Positions 11,701 to 23,912 of a stretch of DNA of 64,000 nucleotides are shown piece by piece; within the stretch, counting starts at the first letter, position 1; every line of letters begins with the position of its first letter. The DNA is taken from contig JAHWDD010000008.1 of assembly GCA_023897205.1 (NCBI GenBank), positions 186,001 through 250,000 of the forward strand, written 5' to 3'. The position numbers and the translations under genes are program-made. The DNA comes from Exophiala sp. HKRS030 (lineage: Eukaryota; Ascomycota; Eurotiomycetes; Chaetothyriales; Herpotrichiellaceae). The notes beneath the pieces were generated by a model. It made no database searches. It saw nothing but the letters and a program-made list of their open reading frames with translations, and had not been told where the DNA came from.

Positions 11701-14700
11701 GGATCGCTTCTGAGCTCGAATGAGGCTTCGATACAACTGCTCCGTCTTGTTGGCCATTTCTTCCGAAGCTTGAGCATATTTCTCCTTCTGTAGATCCCTT
11801 CCGACGTTTGCAAAGACCTGCCCGGCTCTTGACGCAAGACCAGTTGCCGGAGTAGCAGCCGTGATCCCTAATTCTGCGGCATGTTCCCTTTCGGACGCTA
11901 GGACAATCTCGTTGCTGGCGATTTCCTCGTAGATGGTAGTCAGGTAGTCTGGTGGCAAATCTTGTCCATCGTTGATACCACGGTTGTTCTTGATAAAGTC
12001 TTCCACGGTCATTCTTTGTCCTTTCATCTTGGTACTGTGCTGATCGACATTTAGCATGATTACAGAATACCCCAGCACGTAGGCTGTGTCTGCATTCGCA
12101 AAAGCATTAGGATTGCCGCTGAGATAACGTTCCGCAAATTTCAGCATGAAACGATCGATCTTTTGAGCTTCTCCAGGAAGTCGGAAGCTTTGCAGGAATT
12201 GCCTGAGAGCATCCACAAATCTTCTTTTACCAAAGTCCATAAGATCAACAAATGCATGCATGATCGCAACGTTCGATTCATCGCCCTCGCCTAGAAATTC
12301 TCCCAACATGGCTTTGTCGAGCCTATCATTGGCATAAAGGAATTTCGCAATATCCTGTGGATTGTTGCTTCGAATAAACCCGTCGGATATGAGGGCCTTG
12401 ATGCCTCGTTTAGGTTTGAAGTTGAATTGTCTTATAGCCTCGTTCAAAGCTGTTTTCCGTTGTCTGACCTTTTCAATCTCATTGGGGTCATCTTCGGCTA
12501 CCGGTGTTGAGACACCAGAAGCAGGAGCAAGTCCTGGTACACGTGGCGATGGTGGAGGCTTCTCTCCGTAGTCAAGCGACTCTCTCGAATCTTCAAATGA
12601 ACCCCTCGAAGCTGGATAGCGGGATCCATTGGAGCGGTCCGACTGGTCTTGACTTGACCAATTGTCAAGTGAGGTTAATATTTCGGTGAGACAGCGGAGT
12701 GATTGCTGCTTCAGAACATATTCCACTGGTATCGGCGGCGGAATTGGTGGCGGGTGACTAAGGGCAGATGTAGTCAAATTAGGGAGTAAGGACCCCTTCG
12801 AATGCCACTCTGAGTTCGCAGCAGACTTCCCTTGTTGCTCCTGGTACTGGTGTTGCTGGACTGGTGTGATGAGCACTGGAGTACTACAGATCCTTGACAG
12901 ATGTTCAATGATCTCTTGGTACATATTGTCCAATGCAGTGCGGTCGCAGTCATAGTTGAGGTAGACCTCCACCAGAGCACGGGGATCGCCCGACAATCTC
13001 TCCAAGACGTCCATGAACATCTGCTTCTGAAATTGAGGCGCACTACGCCTTTCCAGAACTGCTAGATAAATCTCTTTCAAAAACACTTCAAGCTCTTTCT
13101 TGAGTAAAACGCGCATGTGCTTAAGAGAAAGCCAGAAAATCTCGCAGCAGACTTCGTAAACCCGGGAGACCGAACTGGAGGCATTTCGTGAAAGACTGAG
13201 ACATAAATGTGGCTTGGCTACTTGCAGAAATGGAGTATTTTCATCATTATTGCCGCTTTTGATAATCGAGAAAGACGAGGTAAATACCGTCGTATAGTTG
13301 TTGATAACATGATAAATAAGATGAAGGGAAAGAAGTTTAGAGCGCATATTTTGACTTCGAAGATCCTGCTGCTGGTCGTGACTCAAAGCTTTCTGGCTGA
13401 GTTTGCACAGTGATCGAAAAACGAGAAACGCATCTTTGATATAGATGTCGTCTTCGTCCTCCTCGGCCTCCTCACGATCTTCTTGGAGACTCGTTCGCGA
13501 AATAGGCCCCGAGCTAGACCGAGTATTCTTACGGTCTCTTTTAGCTCGCGTCACAGTAGTAGGAGCTGAATCAGCCACAACTGCATCATCAAGGTGCTTT
13601 GTGTTCTCGAAGCTTTGTAGGGTCAACTTTTCAGGCGCCTGAACGGGCGTGTCTGACAGCTGGGGAGGGGTCTCTTGATCAGGCGTATCCAAGTGCCCAT
13701 TTAGTCCGTTCAGTGATGCACTTTCGAATGAGGCATCCCCGGAGAGTGCTTCTTCAGATTTTGAAACTTGCTCCCTAAAACGCGCTTCTTTCACATCTAG
13801 TCTGACTCTAACTCGTTCAAACACGGTTGCGATCATCTGAAGGAGAGAACCCTGTGCGACTTGCTGATTCTGGCTAGATTTTGAGTAAATGAAGATGTTG
13901 TATATCTGGCGGACGGCTTTGAGTAGACCGGCACCATGCACCACTATTTTGTCGTCCAAAACGGCTGCGAGCAAGGATTTGATGATCTGCTGCTGAATTT
14001 CGGCGGCGGTCGCTTCATTCTCGAAGCAGTCGCAAATCGCCTCAATGGCTCTCTCGATGAGCGGTGGTGTCTCGGCACCACCAGTATGATTTGTCGCAAC
14101 GGCAGGGAAAGCAAAGTAAGAATAGCTAATCAACTTGCCGATACAGTCAAGCGCGGTGACCTGCAAGGGTACGTTGAACGATTTTGTGGCCATCTGTAGA
14201 GGCTGAAAGATGATCTCTGGGTTGACCGGCTGCTCCGAGTTCTTGATGTTTGCCAAAGCTGCTTGCACAGCCTCTGTGAATTCCTTGTTCCTGCGCACCT
14301 CCTTCGCGGCTCCGATGGATTCCAGTGCACTGACGACGAAGACTGTGGAGCTGACCGGTAGTGGGCGGGAGACCACCGTAGATCTCGAATCTGATCTGGT
14401 TGGCCTGACCTCCGATGCTGTCTCGTGCTGAGCCTGGTTGGTGTTGTTGTCATCTTGCGAAGGTAGTGACTGGGAGTCCTCCCTGACCTCCCGAGCAATC
14501 TCTGAATCGTTGGACTGGGTCGCAGTATCAAGAGTCGAGGCATCTACCTCCTCCTGTGAGTGACGTGGTTCACCAGAATCCACGTGAGATTCGGTGGGCG
14601 TTGTACCGTCGCTTTGCGATTCATTGTCATACGCATCGTCCTGCAACGTCTCGGCTTGGGTATCCTCCTCCGCATCGGCGTCTTCGACCGTTATTGTCAC

Positions 14701-14850
14701 TGCAGGAGGTACGGCGACCTGTGGAGGTTCTTCTGATGCGTAGCCATACTCGGGCTCCTCCACCTCTTCCTCCGAGCCACTCTCGTGCTGAGGATCGTCG
14801 TGGTCTGAAATGGGCTCGGTTTGGTGCTGCTCACTTTCTACGCCAGACAT
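8727..14850 (-). CDS. SEC7: Sec7, ARF guanine-nucleotide exchange factor of the trans-Golgi (BIG family), about 2021 aa
   Basis: The gene has one intron (9139-9196) near its 3' end; exons 9197-14850 and 8727-9138 sum to 2022 codons, close to the roughly 2000 residues usual for this family. The first 150 residues are acidic and Gln/Ser/Thr-rich. The DCB and HUS helical domains follow, then the Sec7 catalytic domain at about residues 800-985. The catalytic glutamic finger is in FRLPGEAQ near residue 891 and the domain contains the characteristic YSVIMLNVDQH segment. HDS repeats occupy the C-terminal half, ending in a Ser/Gly/Arg-rich tail. The protein promotes GDP-GTP exchange on Arf1 and is needed for coat assembly and secretion. 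It is transcribed divergently from the pyruvate dehydrogenase E2 gene across about 540 bp. Confidence 0.96.
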
Positions 14851-15389
14851 CTGGCCGGCAAGTGAGAAAAGACTCGGGTCGGAGTCAAGAGAGGGATTAG
14901 GATGGTCGTAGGAATGTCAAATACATCGGGCACATCGCAGTCGTCAAGGCTGCCAAATTATTTTGTCTGGGAGCCGAACCGAGTACAGTGTACAGATGTC
15001 TTATTCTTATTCCCCTAAGCGCATGCCGCGGAGGAGCATAAAGTTGCTGGGTCCAAGTTCAGAGACGCGAGGCGCTAAAAGTACGGTTGAGTAGAGGACA
15101 CCACTAAGCGCAGTCCCATGCATCACCTTTGCAGGGGGGTTCCATCGAACTCCGCCAGCCTTGATTATTGGGCCTATGGGCGGGCGAGGCTCCGGGCTAC
15201 AATTCCCAACGCCGACAGAGCTTCTCCTCCGGCGCCCGACAAGTTATTTTCTTGAGAAGCTGCCAACAGTTCTGTTCTCCCTACAAAACTCGCCGTTGGG
15301 GTTTTCTCTTCTCTTCCTCTGTCATTCCTTTGCCTTGCCCGGTTGCATAGCGGTTTGCGATAGCATTTGCGCAGCTGCTGGCTTTTACC
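14851..15389. promoter_or_regulatory. Divergent promoter region SEC7 / PDH E2
   Basis: About 540 bp separate the two start codons. The pyrimidine-rich stretch just before the E2 start (about 15270-15345) is typical of leaders of highly expressed fungal genes. No coding function is supported for the overlapping ORFs here. Confidence 0.6.
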
Positions 15390-17077
15390 ATGGCAACCTC
15401 AACACTCCTGGCTCGTTCGGGGTCGAGGCTTCTCCTGCAGACTTCTCCCAACGCCCGAATCAGCCGCAGTGCTTTACAAAGACTGCAGAACACCACAGGG
15501 TATATTCAGCCTTCAGACGAATCCTAGCGAGAGAAACTGACCATCTTTCTCTAGAATCCAGCCGTTTCCTTGTCTCTCAGTCCTCGGCCGCTACTATGCC
15601 TCAAAATGTGCGCAACCATCTCAACCCAAGTCTAAGCAATTGTATTACGAGCGCTGACATTGTTACCTCCAGCCTTCCCTCCCCATACAGTGATCACTAT
15701 GCCTGCTCTCTCACCTACGATGACGGCAGGCAACATCGGTGCCTGGCAGAAGAATGTTGGCGACACTTTGGCCCCCGGTGATGTCTTGGTCGAGATCGAA
15801 ACAGACAAAGCTCAGATGGACTTTGAATTCCAAGAGGAAGGTGTCCTGGCGAAAATTCTGAAGGAGTCTGGAGAGAAGGATGTTGCGGTCGGAAATGTAA
15901 CTTATCCCAGAGCCTATGTTGAGTGATGAATATGCTGACAGAGCTCTAGCCAATTGCTGTTATGGTCGAAGAAGGCGAAGACGTCTCCGCCTTCGACTCC
16001 TTTACCCTTGACGATGCCGGCGGCGAGAAGGCTCCTCCGAAGGAGCAGCCAAAGGAGGAGGCCTCCGAAGCCACAGAATCGCCAGACTCCGCCTCAGCGA
16101 CCGCCCCAGCCGGTGGAGCAAAAGAATCCCAAGAGCCTGCACCTGAAGCTGTGGAAGCTGATACAAGTGGCGAGCGTCTTCAGAGCGTCCTGGACAGAGA
16201 GCCAACTGTGAGCCCAGCTGTCAGAAAGCTGGCTCTTGAAAAGGGCGTCGCCATCAAATCCGTCAAGGGCACTGGTCCTGCAGGCCGAGTCACTGTTGCA
16301 GATATCGAGAAGTTCAAACCATCGGCAGGAGCAGGAGCACCCGCCGCTGGAGCAGCTGCAGGCCCTACCTACGAGGATATTCCAGCCAGCTCAATGCGCA
16401 AGACTATTGCTGCCAGGCTTAAGGACTCCATGAACCAAAACCCTCACTATTTCGTCTCAACCACACTCTCGGTGTCGAAATTGCTTAAGCTAAGGGAAGC
16501 GCTCAATGCTGCCTCGGATGGCAAATACAAGCTGTCCGTCAACGACTTCCTGATCAAGGCCTGTGCGGTTGCTTGCAAGAAAGTTCCCGCTGTGAACTCA
16601 AGTTGGCGAGAAATCGATGGACAAACAGTGATCCGCCAACACAACGTTGTCGATGTCAGTGTGGCTGTCGCTACTCCTGTTGGACTCATGACTCCGATCG
16701 TCAAGAATGCCGACAGCATTGGTCTCCAATCAATTTCAGCACAAGTCAAGGATCTCGGAAAGCGAGCACGAGACGGTAAACTCAAGCCTGAAGAATATCA
16801 AGGCGGTACATTTACAATCAGCAACATGGGCATGAATCCTGCCATCGAAAGATTCACTGCCGTCATCAACCCTCCACAGGCTGGTATCCTTGCAGTCGGC
16901 ACCACCCGTAAAGTGCCAGTTCCTTTCGAAACCGAAGAGGGCACGATCACCGAATGGGATGACCAGATCATCGTCACCGCCAGCTTCGACCACAAGGTCG
17001 TCGATGGCGCTGTTGGTGGCGAATGGATCCGGGAATTGAAGAAGGCAGTAGAGAATCCTTTGGAGATGATGTTGTAG
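15390..17077 (+). CDS. LAT1: Dihydrolipoyllysine acetyltransferase, E2 of mitochondrial pyruvate dehydrogenase, 504 aa
   Basis: Exons are 15390-15499, 15555-15607, 15673-15896 and 15950-17077, totalling 505 codons. The N-terminus is rich in Arg, Ser and Leu, and the GRYYAS segment just before the first domain resembles a mitochondrial presequence with its processing region. The lipoyl domain (about 57-135) carries ETDKAQ with Lys100 as the lipoylated residue. An acidic Ala/Pro-rich linker follows, then the peripheral subunit-binding domain (about 217-252, [12 protein letters not shown]) that docks E3 or E1. The inner-core acyltransferase domain ends with the HxxxDG motif (His477, Asp481). It transfers the acetyl group from lipoamide to CoA in the matrix. 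Only one lipoyl domain is present, as in fungi generally. Confidence 0.96.
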
Positions 17078-18048
17078 TGCTCTTCAGTTGGGTTTGGCTG
17101 GATCTTAGCGCGGCGGATGCGGACAGGGGCATGTATAAAAGATATTTGGTTTCTTTGAGGCAAAAAGTCACACTCATGAATTGCCTTGCCTTCCAACGCT
17201 AGTAATCAGTGTGTCTGCACAGCGAGAACATTTTGGGTTTTACGATCTGGTCTTTCCACTCCCGGTTTAAAATGGTGATGCAGAAGTCAACCTCTTTTCT
17301 ACCGGTTGGTGTGAGCACCGAGTGGAACGCTTCTCTTTCGCCCCCCTTCACATCGATGCTCTCGTATGGCTACCGAAACGGGAACATGATGTGCGGCCTC
17401 GTGAGATTAACTATTTACCATCGAGAGAGCTGTACCAGTCCTGTGGGTTGGTAGGCCTTGTTCAAGGACTGGTGATGCTTCTATGTAAGAGAAAGCACGC
17501 CTGGTGACTTTTGACGTTATCCACTCTGCATCTGCGTCCGTTGCTGAAGGGCTCCTGGGGTAATCAAGGTACGTCGATCCTCCATAGGTATCCGTATATA
17601 CGAGGTATACAGGGATTACTGAATTTGGACTAGTTTGATATGCAGAGCCTTGTTGGGTTTTACGTAGGGGGTCTGTCTGAGTGTCTACTCAAGCCTCGAT
17701 GCCTATTCTGTTCAAGCAGAGTTCGATCTCAGTCAGGGTCCTTGACTTGGGCGGCCCTCGGAGTCCAGACAAGGATGCCAGCATTGTCACTTTTGACAAG
17801 ATGCATATCCGTACGTTCAAGCTATGCTGTGGCTGCGTGGCTGGGGAGCTGCCCTGATGAATGTAAGGGCCATTAGCAGACGCATCAAAGCCAGCCAGAC
17901 GACCCTTGATACATATAGGACGCTTTACCATTTGATGGGCCGCATAATGGGGTGAATTTCTTTCTCAACAACCATTCCTGAGTCTGGTAGCTTCCTTCCC
18001 CACAATGAAAAACGTCATACTACGCCCTCTAGGCGTTCTCCTGCCCTA
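17078..18048. other. Intergenic, about 1 kb
   Basis: I see no convincing gene. An ATG at 18005 opens a 14-codon hydrophobic peptide (MKNVILRPLGVLL) that stops just before the carboxylesterase frame and is probably the frame-shifted remnant of its signal peptide. Confidence 0.5.
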
Positions 18049-19362
18049 ATGGCAGTAAAGACAAATGCGGTGGCATCAAATGATCGTCCAGACTGGAACC
18101 TAGGTGGTGTTTGGGGCAAGGCCAGCGGTGTCAAAGACACCAACAACGTATGCTCTCTCTGCCACTTTCCTTGATGCTATGTCTGATCATTCACAGGTAT
18201 GTGTCTACTAGAACATCCGCTATGCGTCGCTGCCTGTGGGAAAATTGCGCTTCAAGGCCCCAGAGTATCCGCCATCCAAAAACGAGCCTCCTCCTTTCCC
18301 ATATCCAGTTTGCTACCAGATCGCCGATAGCAAGTGCCTGGCAGCCAATCCATTCGACGAGGATGCCAACTGTTTCCCATCTTACTTTGCCAACCAGACA
18401 GAGGACTGTCTGTTCGTTGACGTCTACGTCCCGGCAAAAATCTTCAAATCTCCCCACCAGCTCAAGGACCTTCCCGTCGTGCTCTGGATCTATGGCGGTG
18501 CCTACATGTTTGGATCGAAAGACCAGTACGATCTGTCCAAAGTCCCATTCTATTCAGGCGATGGCATCATCAACACTGCGAGTAGGAACAATGGCGGTAA
18601 GCGCCAGTCGATTATCTACGTGACAGGGTAAGTGACCAGAACGGTAAAGCCTGGGCGATTATTTATCCCGAGTCGAAAACCTGTGGCTTACATGTCTGCC
18701 TCCACAGGAATTACCGCCTGGGAGCATTTGGCTGGCTCGCAGGTGATTACATGGAGAAGAACGGCGACCCGAATGCAGGACTCATCGACCAGCGCGCCAT
18801 GATGCAGTTCATTCGCGACCAGATCGGTAAGATAGGAGGAAACCCCAAGCAAGTCAGCGTCTGGGGAGAGTCTGCTGGTGCATCGTCAATCATGCACCAT
18901 TTGACCATGCCCAAAAACATTCGGGATCCACTGTTTAACCGAGCGATACTCATGAGTCCCGCTTACCAATGGCTATGGGACCGCAAGGGCGACATGAACG
19001 ATACCTTTACTCAGTTTCTAAAAAACGTTGCTACACAGGCGAAATGCGCGACCGCAGACATGGCCTGCTTGCAATCGACAAATAGCAGTGTCTTGCCGCA
19101 AGTCAATCGACTAATTTTCCAAAAGCAAGCCTGTGATGGAGCCATGCCTTTGGGTCCTGCTGTCAACGGCAGCACTATTCCAACATTGGCGGCAAATAGC
19201 TATACGAAAGGCCAAGGAATGTATTGCTGGCTTGCAATGCATTCCGTATATCCGGATAAGTTAGAGCAATGTGTTATTTCAAGGACGGTCTTTGTCATGA
19301 GGAGAAAACAATACAGGGTCCGCTCGAAAGTGAAGGACGATATCGGAATGTCTGCAGTATGA
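18005..19362 (+). pseudogene. Type-B carboxylesterase/lipase, C-terminally truncated and apparently frameshifted
   Basis: Readable exons are 18049-18147, 18212-18627 and 18708-19362 (389 residues). They contain NIRYASLPVGKLRF, the EDCLFVDVYVP segment, an oxyanion-hole YGGAY and the nucleophile elbow GESAGA (Ser227). Family members usually have about 550 residues with catalytic Glu and His downstream. Here resemblance ends near SYTKG (about 19210) and an unrelated tail runs to a stop at 19360-19362, so the Glu and His are missing. Upstream, an ATG at 18005 starts a signal-peptide-like stretch in another frame that stops at 18047-18049, a one-base frame difference from the esterase frame. It is most simply a decayed secreted esterase. 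Confidence 0.7.
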
Positions 19363-19685
19363 TGAGATTGATGCGAGAGATACCAGAACAAAACCCGGGT
19401 CAGGGACGACTCTACTTTTACATGTACTCTCATTAAGTAATAGCTATGTCGCCATGATGTCTTTGGAGCAAGGTAGTACGCCTCGACCAACCAGGCGCTG
19501 TAATGGCGGCCCACTGGTTGGCCCTCTTGGAGATACGGAAGGGCGCAGGGATTTTTAATGCACGGCCTGTGACTACAGTATTATTCTATTCACTACATAT
19601 CGTCTAAAATGAACCACACATTCACACATAGCAGGTATAGATCAACATTTAATTTTCTTTGTTCCATATAGACAGGAGTCGAGCA
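19363..19685. other. Intergenic after the broken esterase
   Basis: No esterase sequence resumes here, in any frame I read. The stretch holds the promoter of the MFS gene at 19686. Confidence 0.5.
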
Positions 19686-21474
19686 ATGTCTTCAACAGGT
19701 ACTCACACTGTGGTACTAAGTGATCTTACGCCGCCTACGCATCATGGCCATACAACACCATTACACACCAGAATCTCGTCATCACCCAACACCGACACCA
19801 ACGACAATAGCACCACCACAATTCCAGACGCATCTATCGATGTGAACGCATCAATTGAAGGCGAGGATACCACTTCAACCTCACTCGGGGTGGGCGTGCG
19901 CACCGCCGTCATCATTTTCCAACTCTCGGCCATCAATTTCCTGGCATCTTTTGCCAACGGCGTCATCGTAGTCGGTCTGCCGGCCATCGCGCAAGACATA
20001 TCCCTCTCCCAGGAACTCTACCTCTGGCCGAGTTCGATCTACGGCCTGACGAGCGGGGCGGCGCTGTTGCTTGCGGGGTCCATCGCCGATGTCGTGGGCA
20101 GCCGCGTCGTGGACCTCACGGGCATCGTCGCCGCGGGGGTGTCGACGCTCGCGTGCGGCCTGAGCAGGACGGGCGTGCAACTCGTCATCTTCCGCGGCTT
20201 CATGGGCGTCGCCATGTCGATGCACCTGCCCTGCTCGGTGAGCATGGTCACGCAGACGGTGCCGAGCGGCAAACCGCGAAACATTGCCTTCTCATGCCTG
20301 GGGCTCAGTCAACCGCTGGGATTCTCGTTTGGTCTTGTGCTGGGCGGCGTGTTTGTCGACACCACCGGCTGGAGAACGGGGTTCTACGTCCCCGGCGCGG
20401 CGATCCTGGCGTTCGCCGCGTTGGGCTTCTTTGTGCTCGCTGCGCCAGACACCCTCACGGCGACCAAGGGGAAACTACACGGTCTCAAGACCAAGGTGGA
20501 CTGGGTCGGAGCCATTATTGCGAGCGGTGGGCTGGCCATGTTGTCTTATGTCCTTGCGTAAGTGGAACCCGGGCTCTACTCGCACACGGTTACAGATTTG
20601 CTGCCGTTGATTTTCTTTTTTTTTGGTCCTTCCCAGCGTTCAACACACGTCACAAGAAGGAAAAGGAGACGGGGCTAACAACGGCGACAGGGTATTGAGT
20701 GCAGATAGCGAGAGCATTGAGAAACCAAACGCCATTGCGCTCTTGGTCACGAGCGTCGTCTTGATGGCCGCATTTCCCTTTTGGATCAGGATACAGGAGA
20801 GGAAGAGGCGTCCGGCGTTGATCCCGAACTCGATCTGGAAGAATCGCGCTTTCACGAGCGTGTGTGTCACTGTGCTATTGTCTACGGCGGTCATGAACTC
20901 CATGGAGCTCTTTTCCAGTCTGTTCTTCCAAGAGGTGCAGTCACTCTCGGCCATCCAGGCTTCGCTCCGACTCCTGCCTGCACTCATCTTCGGAACGGTT
21001 CTCAATTTGTCCACGGGCTTGCTGGTCGACCGCCTCCCCGTCTTGTGGCTTGTGCTGGTCGCTTCGATCTGCACGGCCGGGTCGCCGTTGCTGATGGCCT
21101 TGATCAGTCCGAGGTTGGACTACTGGCGGGGTGCGTTCTTTGCTCAGGTTCTCGAGCCGACGGCCGGTGATATTTTGTACACGGTCGGCCTGATCGTCAT
21201 CAGCGATGGGTTTCCGGAGCAGATGCAAGGTCTGGCGGGCGCGGTGTTTAGCACGGTCAGCCAGTTTGGCATCTCTTTGGGATTGAGTACCATGCAGGTC
21301 ATCTCCAACCTTGTCACCGAGGAGACGAAGTATCGCGACAAGAGCTCTCCGCCGGCATTGTTGAAGGGCTACCGAGCGAGCTTCTGGGCCATGTTTGGTG
21401 CCATGATTCTATCTTGTTTTGTTGCTGCATTCGGTTTCAGGAAGGCCGGGAAAGTTGGATTGAAGCGGGAGTGA
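19686..21474 (+). CDS. MFS drug/metabolite exporter, DHA2-like, 569 aa
   Basis: Exons 19686-20557 and 20637-21474 give 570 codons. The ATG at 19686 is used because the frame upstream begins only at a TTG. A Ser/Thr-rich cytosolic tail of about 70 residues precedes the first helix. The loop-2 signature appears as GSIADVVGSR, and a segment with PSGKPRNIAF and LSQPLGFSFGLVLGG matches the family around TM5-TM6. The length suits 14 predicted spans. These proteins are proton antiporters in the plasma membrane exporting drugs or secondary metabolites. GC content is visibly higher in the first exon (19980-20520) than in the flanks. It converges on the DoxX-like gene 78 bp away. Confidence 0.87.
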
Positions 21475-21552
21475 AGGAGGAAGTGTTTTTCGTGCCTTGC
21501 TCCGTACGGCACTGAGTCGCTCTCCCCTACAAGACCCCCTTCTCTGGCTAAA

Positions 21553-21906
21553 CTACTTACGAATTTGACTGAACAGAGCGACGATGCCCAGTACCACAAG
21601 CGCCACGTCTGGACCATACGCTTTACCCGCCTGCATTTGTAGACCGAGCCCAAGCGTAAAGAATACGACGGACAGAGACGCGGCAAGGAGTCTAAGGACG
21701 CGACCTCCGAAGAGCAAGCTGACTCCTATCAGTGTGTCCATTATGGGGGTGATGGTGGCCGTCAAAGATCCATCGTCTGGGGCGTGACTTTCTTGGAACG
21801 CGTACCACTGCGGGGTGTAGACGCCGTGGGTGAATCTGGAAAAAGCGCCGAGCAGGACGATGGATGAGAGGATGTAGATTGGTAAATTGTCTGTCGGGGA
21901 AGGCAT
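21553..21906 (-). CDS. Small four-helix membrane protein, DoxX-like, 117 aa
   Basis: This is a single-exon ORF from ATG 21906. Four hydrophobic segments are visible: about residues 9-25, 51-67 (with LIGVSLLFGG), 69-90 and 98-112, separated by short polar turns. The layout and the IMDTLIGVSLLFGGR segment resemble fungal DoxX-like proteins, whose role is poorly defined. The tail-to-tail arrangement with the exporter at 19686-21474 means they do not share a promoter. Confidence 0.65.
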   Translation of the reverse strand: MPSPTDNLPIYILSSIVLLGAFSRFTHGVYTPQWYAFQESHAPDDGSLTATITPIMDTLIGVSLLFGGRVLRLLAASLSVVFFTLGLGLQMQAGKAYGPDVALVVLGIVALFSQIRK

Positions 21907-22746
21907 TTTTGACGTGACGATAAAGTAATGTGGTTGTTGGTTAAAAAATGTCTTTAGATGTAGCTCGATGATGATGCCGATGATCTAAAGGGAGAATGCG
22001 TAAGGACGACGAAGATGGGGAAATTGAGATGTATATCAACTTGTTTCGGAGTACTTCCTTAGGTGATCATAGCCGGGCTTGATGGGCGACCGGCATGCAC
22101 AACAGGTACTTAAACGACGTGGTGCCAATCGTAAGTACTCAAAAAGACTTACGAGGACTCCCTGACCCTACGAGGTTCACCCCCGTCCCACCATTCGATT
22201 ATGGGTCGATCCTTATCATGCAAGAATAGTATTAATGCTCTTTGGGCTACGTTATCCCGAGGTCCTAGTACACATTACGAGGAGCAGTTCGCTCTCATAC
22301 ATCGTAACGAGGAACAAGGCCGAATGTTGCCGTGGGGAAGGCTGTGTACGAAGTACAGAGCAATACGCGGGTTCCTTGTTATATCTCTTGTTGGCGCATA
22401 CTCTCAGAGTAATGTTTCCACAAAGTACGAGTCCAAGAAGCCCAAGAATCGTCTCCTGTTCCGGCGTGAGATTTAATGGAAAGCGGCCCCCGACGAGGCC
22501 CCCAACTCATCCTTCTGGAACCCACATACGGAGTATTGTAGGCGACATTACTGGCACCTTTGTCCTCCGTACAGCAAGTGACAGCGGGGAGCCTAGTCAC
22601 CTGACTGATCATCTGGAAGAACCGCAGTTTACGGTAGTTCCAACTCTCCGCTCATCTTTGGTGATATTGAGGCGTTGGATGAGGCAGCGTGCCTTTGCTT
22701 GAATCCTTTCTTCATCTCACGCTGGTTTGACTTGCTCTCAAGCGCC
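21907..22746. other. Gene-poor stretch
   Basis: No supportable gene. It contains one perfect TACGGAGTA motif (22527-22535). The overlapping ORFs here lack recognisable content. Confidence 0.5.
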
Positions 22747-23552
22747 ATGACGTACGCAACAGAAAAACCATACCCGAGTAGTAGAAAGTCCTTTACTGGG
22801 AAGAGAAAACCGGTGCGCTACTGGACCTCCGACGACCGTGCCGCCCACCGCGTCTTCAAAGATAAGTCGGCAGGCTTTGAACGACGATCTTATTGTACGT
22901 TCGCTGGCCTTCGCATTCATGTGTGGGGTGTGATACTGACAACAGATTCCTCCAGGATCTTGCGAGACAGTTGCCAACGTTGACTTCGACCCGACGACTG
23001 AACAAACACACGATCGTTCACGAGAGCCTTACACGGCACAAGCAACAACGAGAATTGTTAGTAGCTGCCGCGATGCAGATACAAGAGGCGATTATCGACG
23101 GAACGCTATGCTCGATGAGCTGAATGGTTAGCGTGCCACCAATATCGACGTCTTCGCCCCAAATTTGCCCTGTCCCGTCGACGAAACACTCCTAAAACCC
23201 CTTTCTCAATTACCTCATGAATTCTTTGGGACTTTCAAAATAGATCTGGGAACAAGGTGGCAGCGGCGGCGAGGATCAAGAGGAGTTCTTCCGTGAGTCA
23301 AATGTCAATCAGCTGCACATCCAACCAGAAGAAATCATATACGGCGAAGATCAGGACGAGTTGACCAATACAGATCAACGATACATGCGACCGGTTGAAG
23401 AGGCCACATATATCACACGCGACGACGAGGCCGAGGCTAGTTCTTTCCATCATCCGAATTCCATCACACAATTGCCGCTGACGATCGACGAGAACGATGT
23501 TGCCCTACACGACCGAAATTATCACTTCATTAGACCACCAGGCGTATTATGA
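22747..23552 (+). pseudogene. Degraded bHLH-like regulator gene
   Basis: Three pieces look like one family. From ATG 22747 there is a basic segment with RYWTSDDRAAHRVF. After a probable intron ending near 22944 there is FLQDLARQLPTL followed by RRLNKHTIVHES, and then a helical stretch. A final open exon runs from about 23246 to 23552 with many acidic residues. I recall fungal bHLH-like proteins with the same order of motifs. The middle exon needs a one-base frame change near 23100 to read on into MLDELN, the first donor would be non-canonical, and the usual E-x-x-R-R of the basic region is not intact. I therefore call it decayed. If the splice choices are wrong it could be an intact unknown gene. 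Confidence 0.35.
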
Positions 23553-23912
23553 CCCTGGTTTTGATGGGACATTGGTGCCTCCCGCATCCGTCGATTTTCT
23601 ATCCCATTGTTACAGCAATGACCACGTTCGATCTTTGGAGTAAGAGCTTCACCGTGAGGCATACAACCCGTTTATGCTCGACGCATTGACACAATTTCCG
23701 CATGGCAGACTCTGCTGTGACCTGGGATTCTTCTGAGCCTCCAAAATATTCTCTTTAGTTAGACGACGAAAGCGGGCAACGATGAGAATACAGACACGAC
23801 GAATATTCGAGTGAAACCAGAAATAAGTATTTTCATTCTCGATTGAATACTTCATGCAAAGCTACATGACTCCCTCTGGTCGCAGAAATGGTGCAAATGC
23901 TATGGTATCTGA

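Noticed and set aside
12774..14543. Antisense and alternative-frame ORFs of 60-150 codons inside SEC7 (for example 14130-14543 and 12774-13043).
   Set aside because: They lie within a 5.6-kb uninterrupted conserved reading frame and show only compositional residues, so they are shadows.
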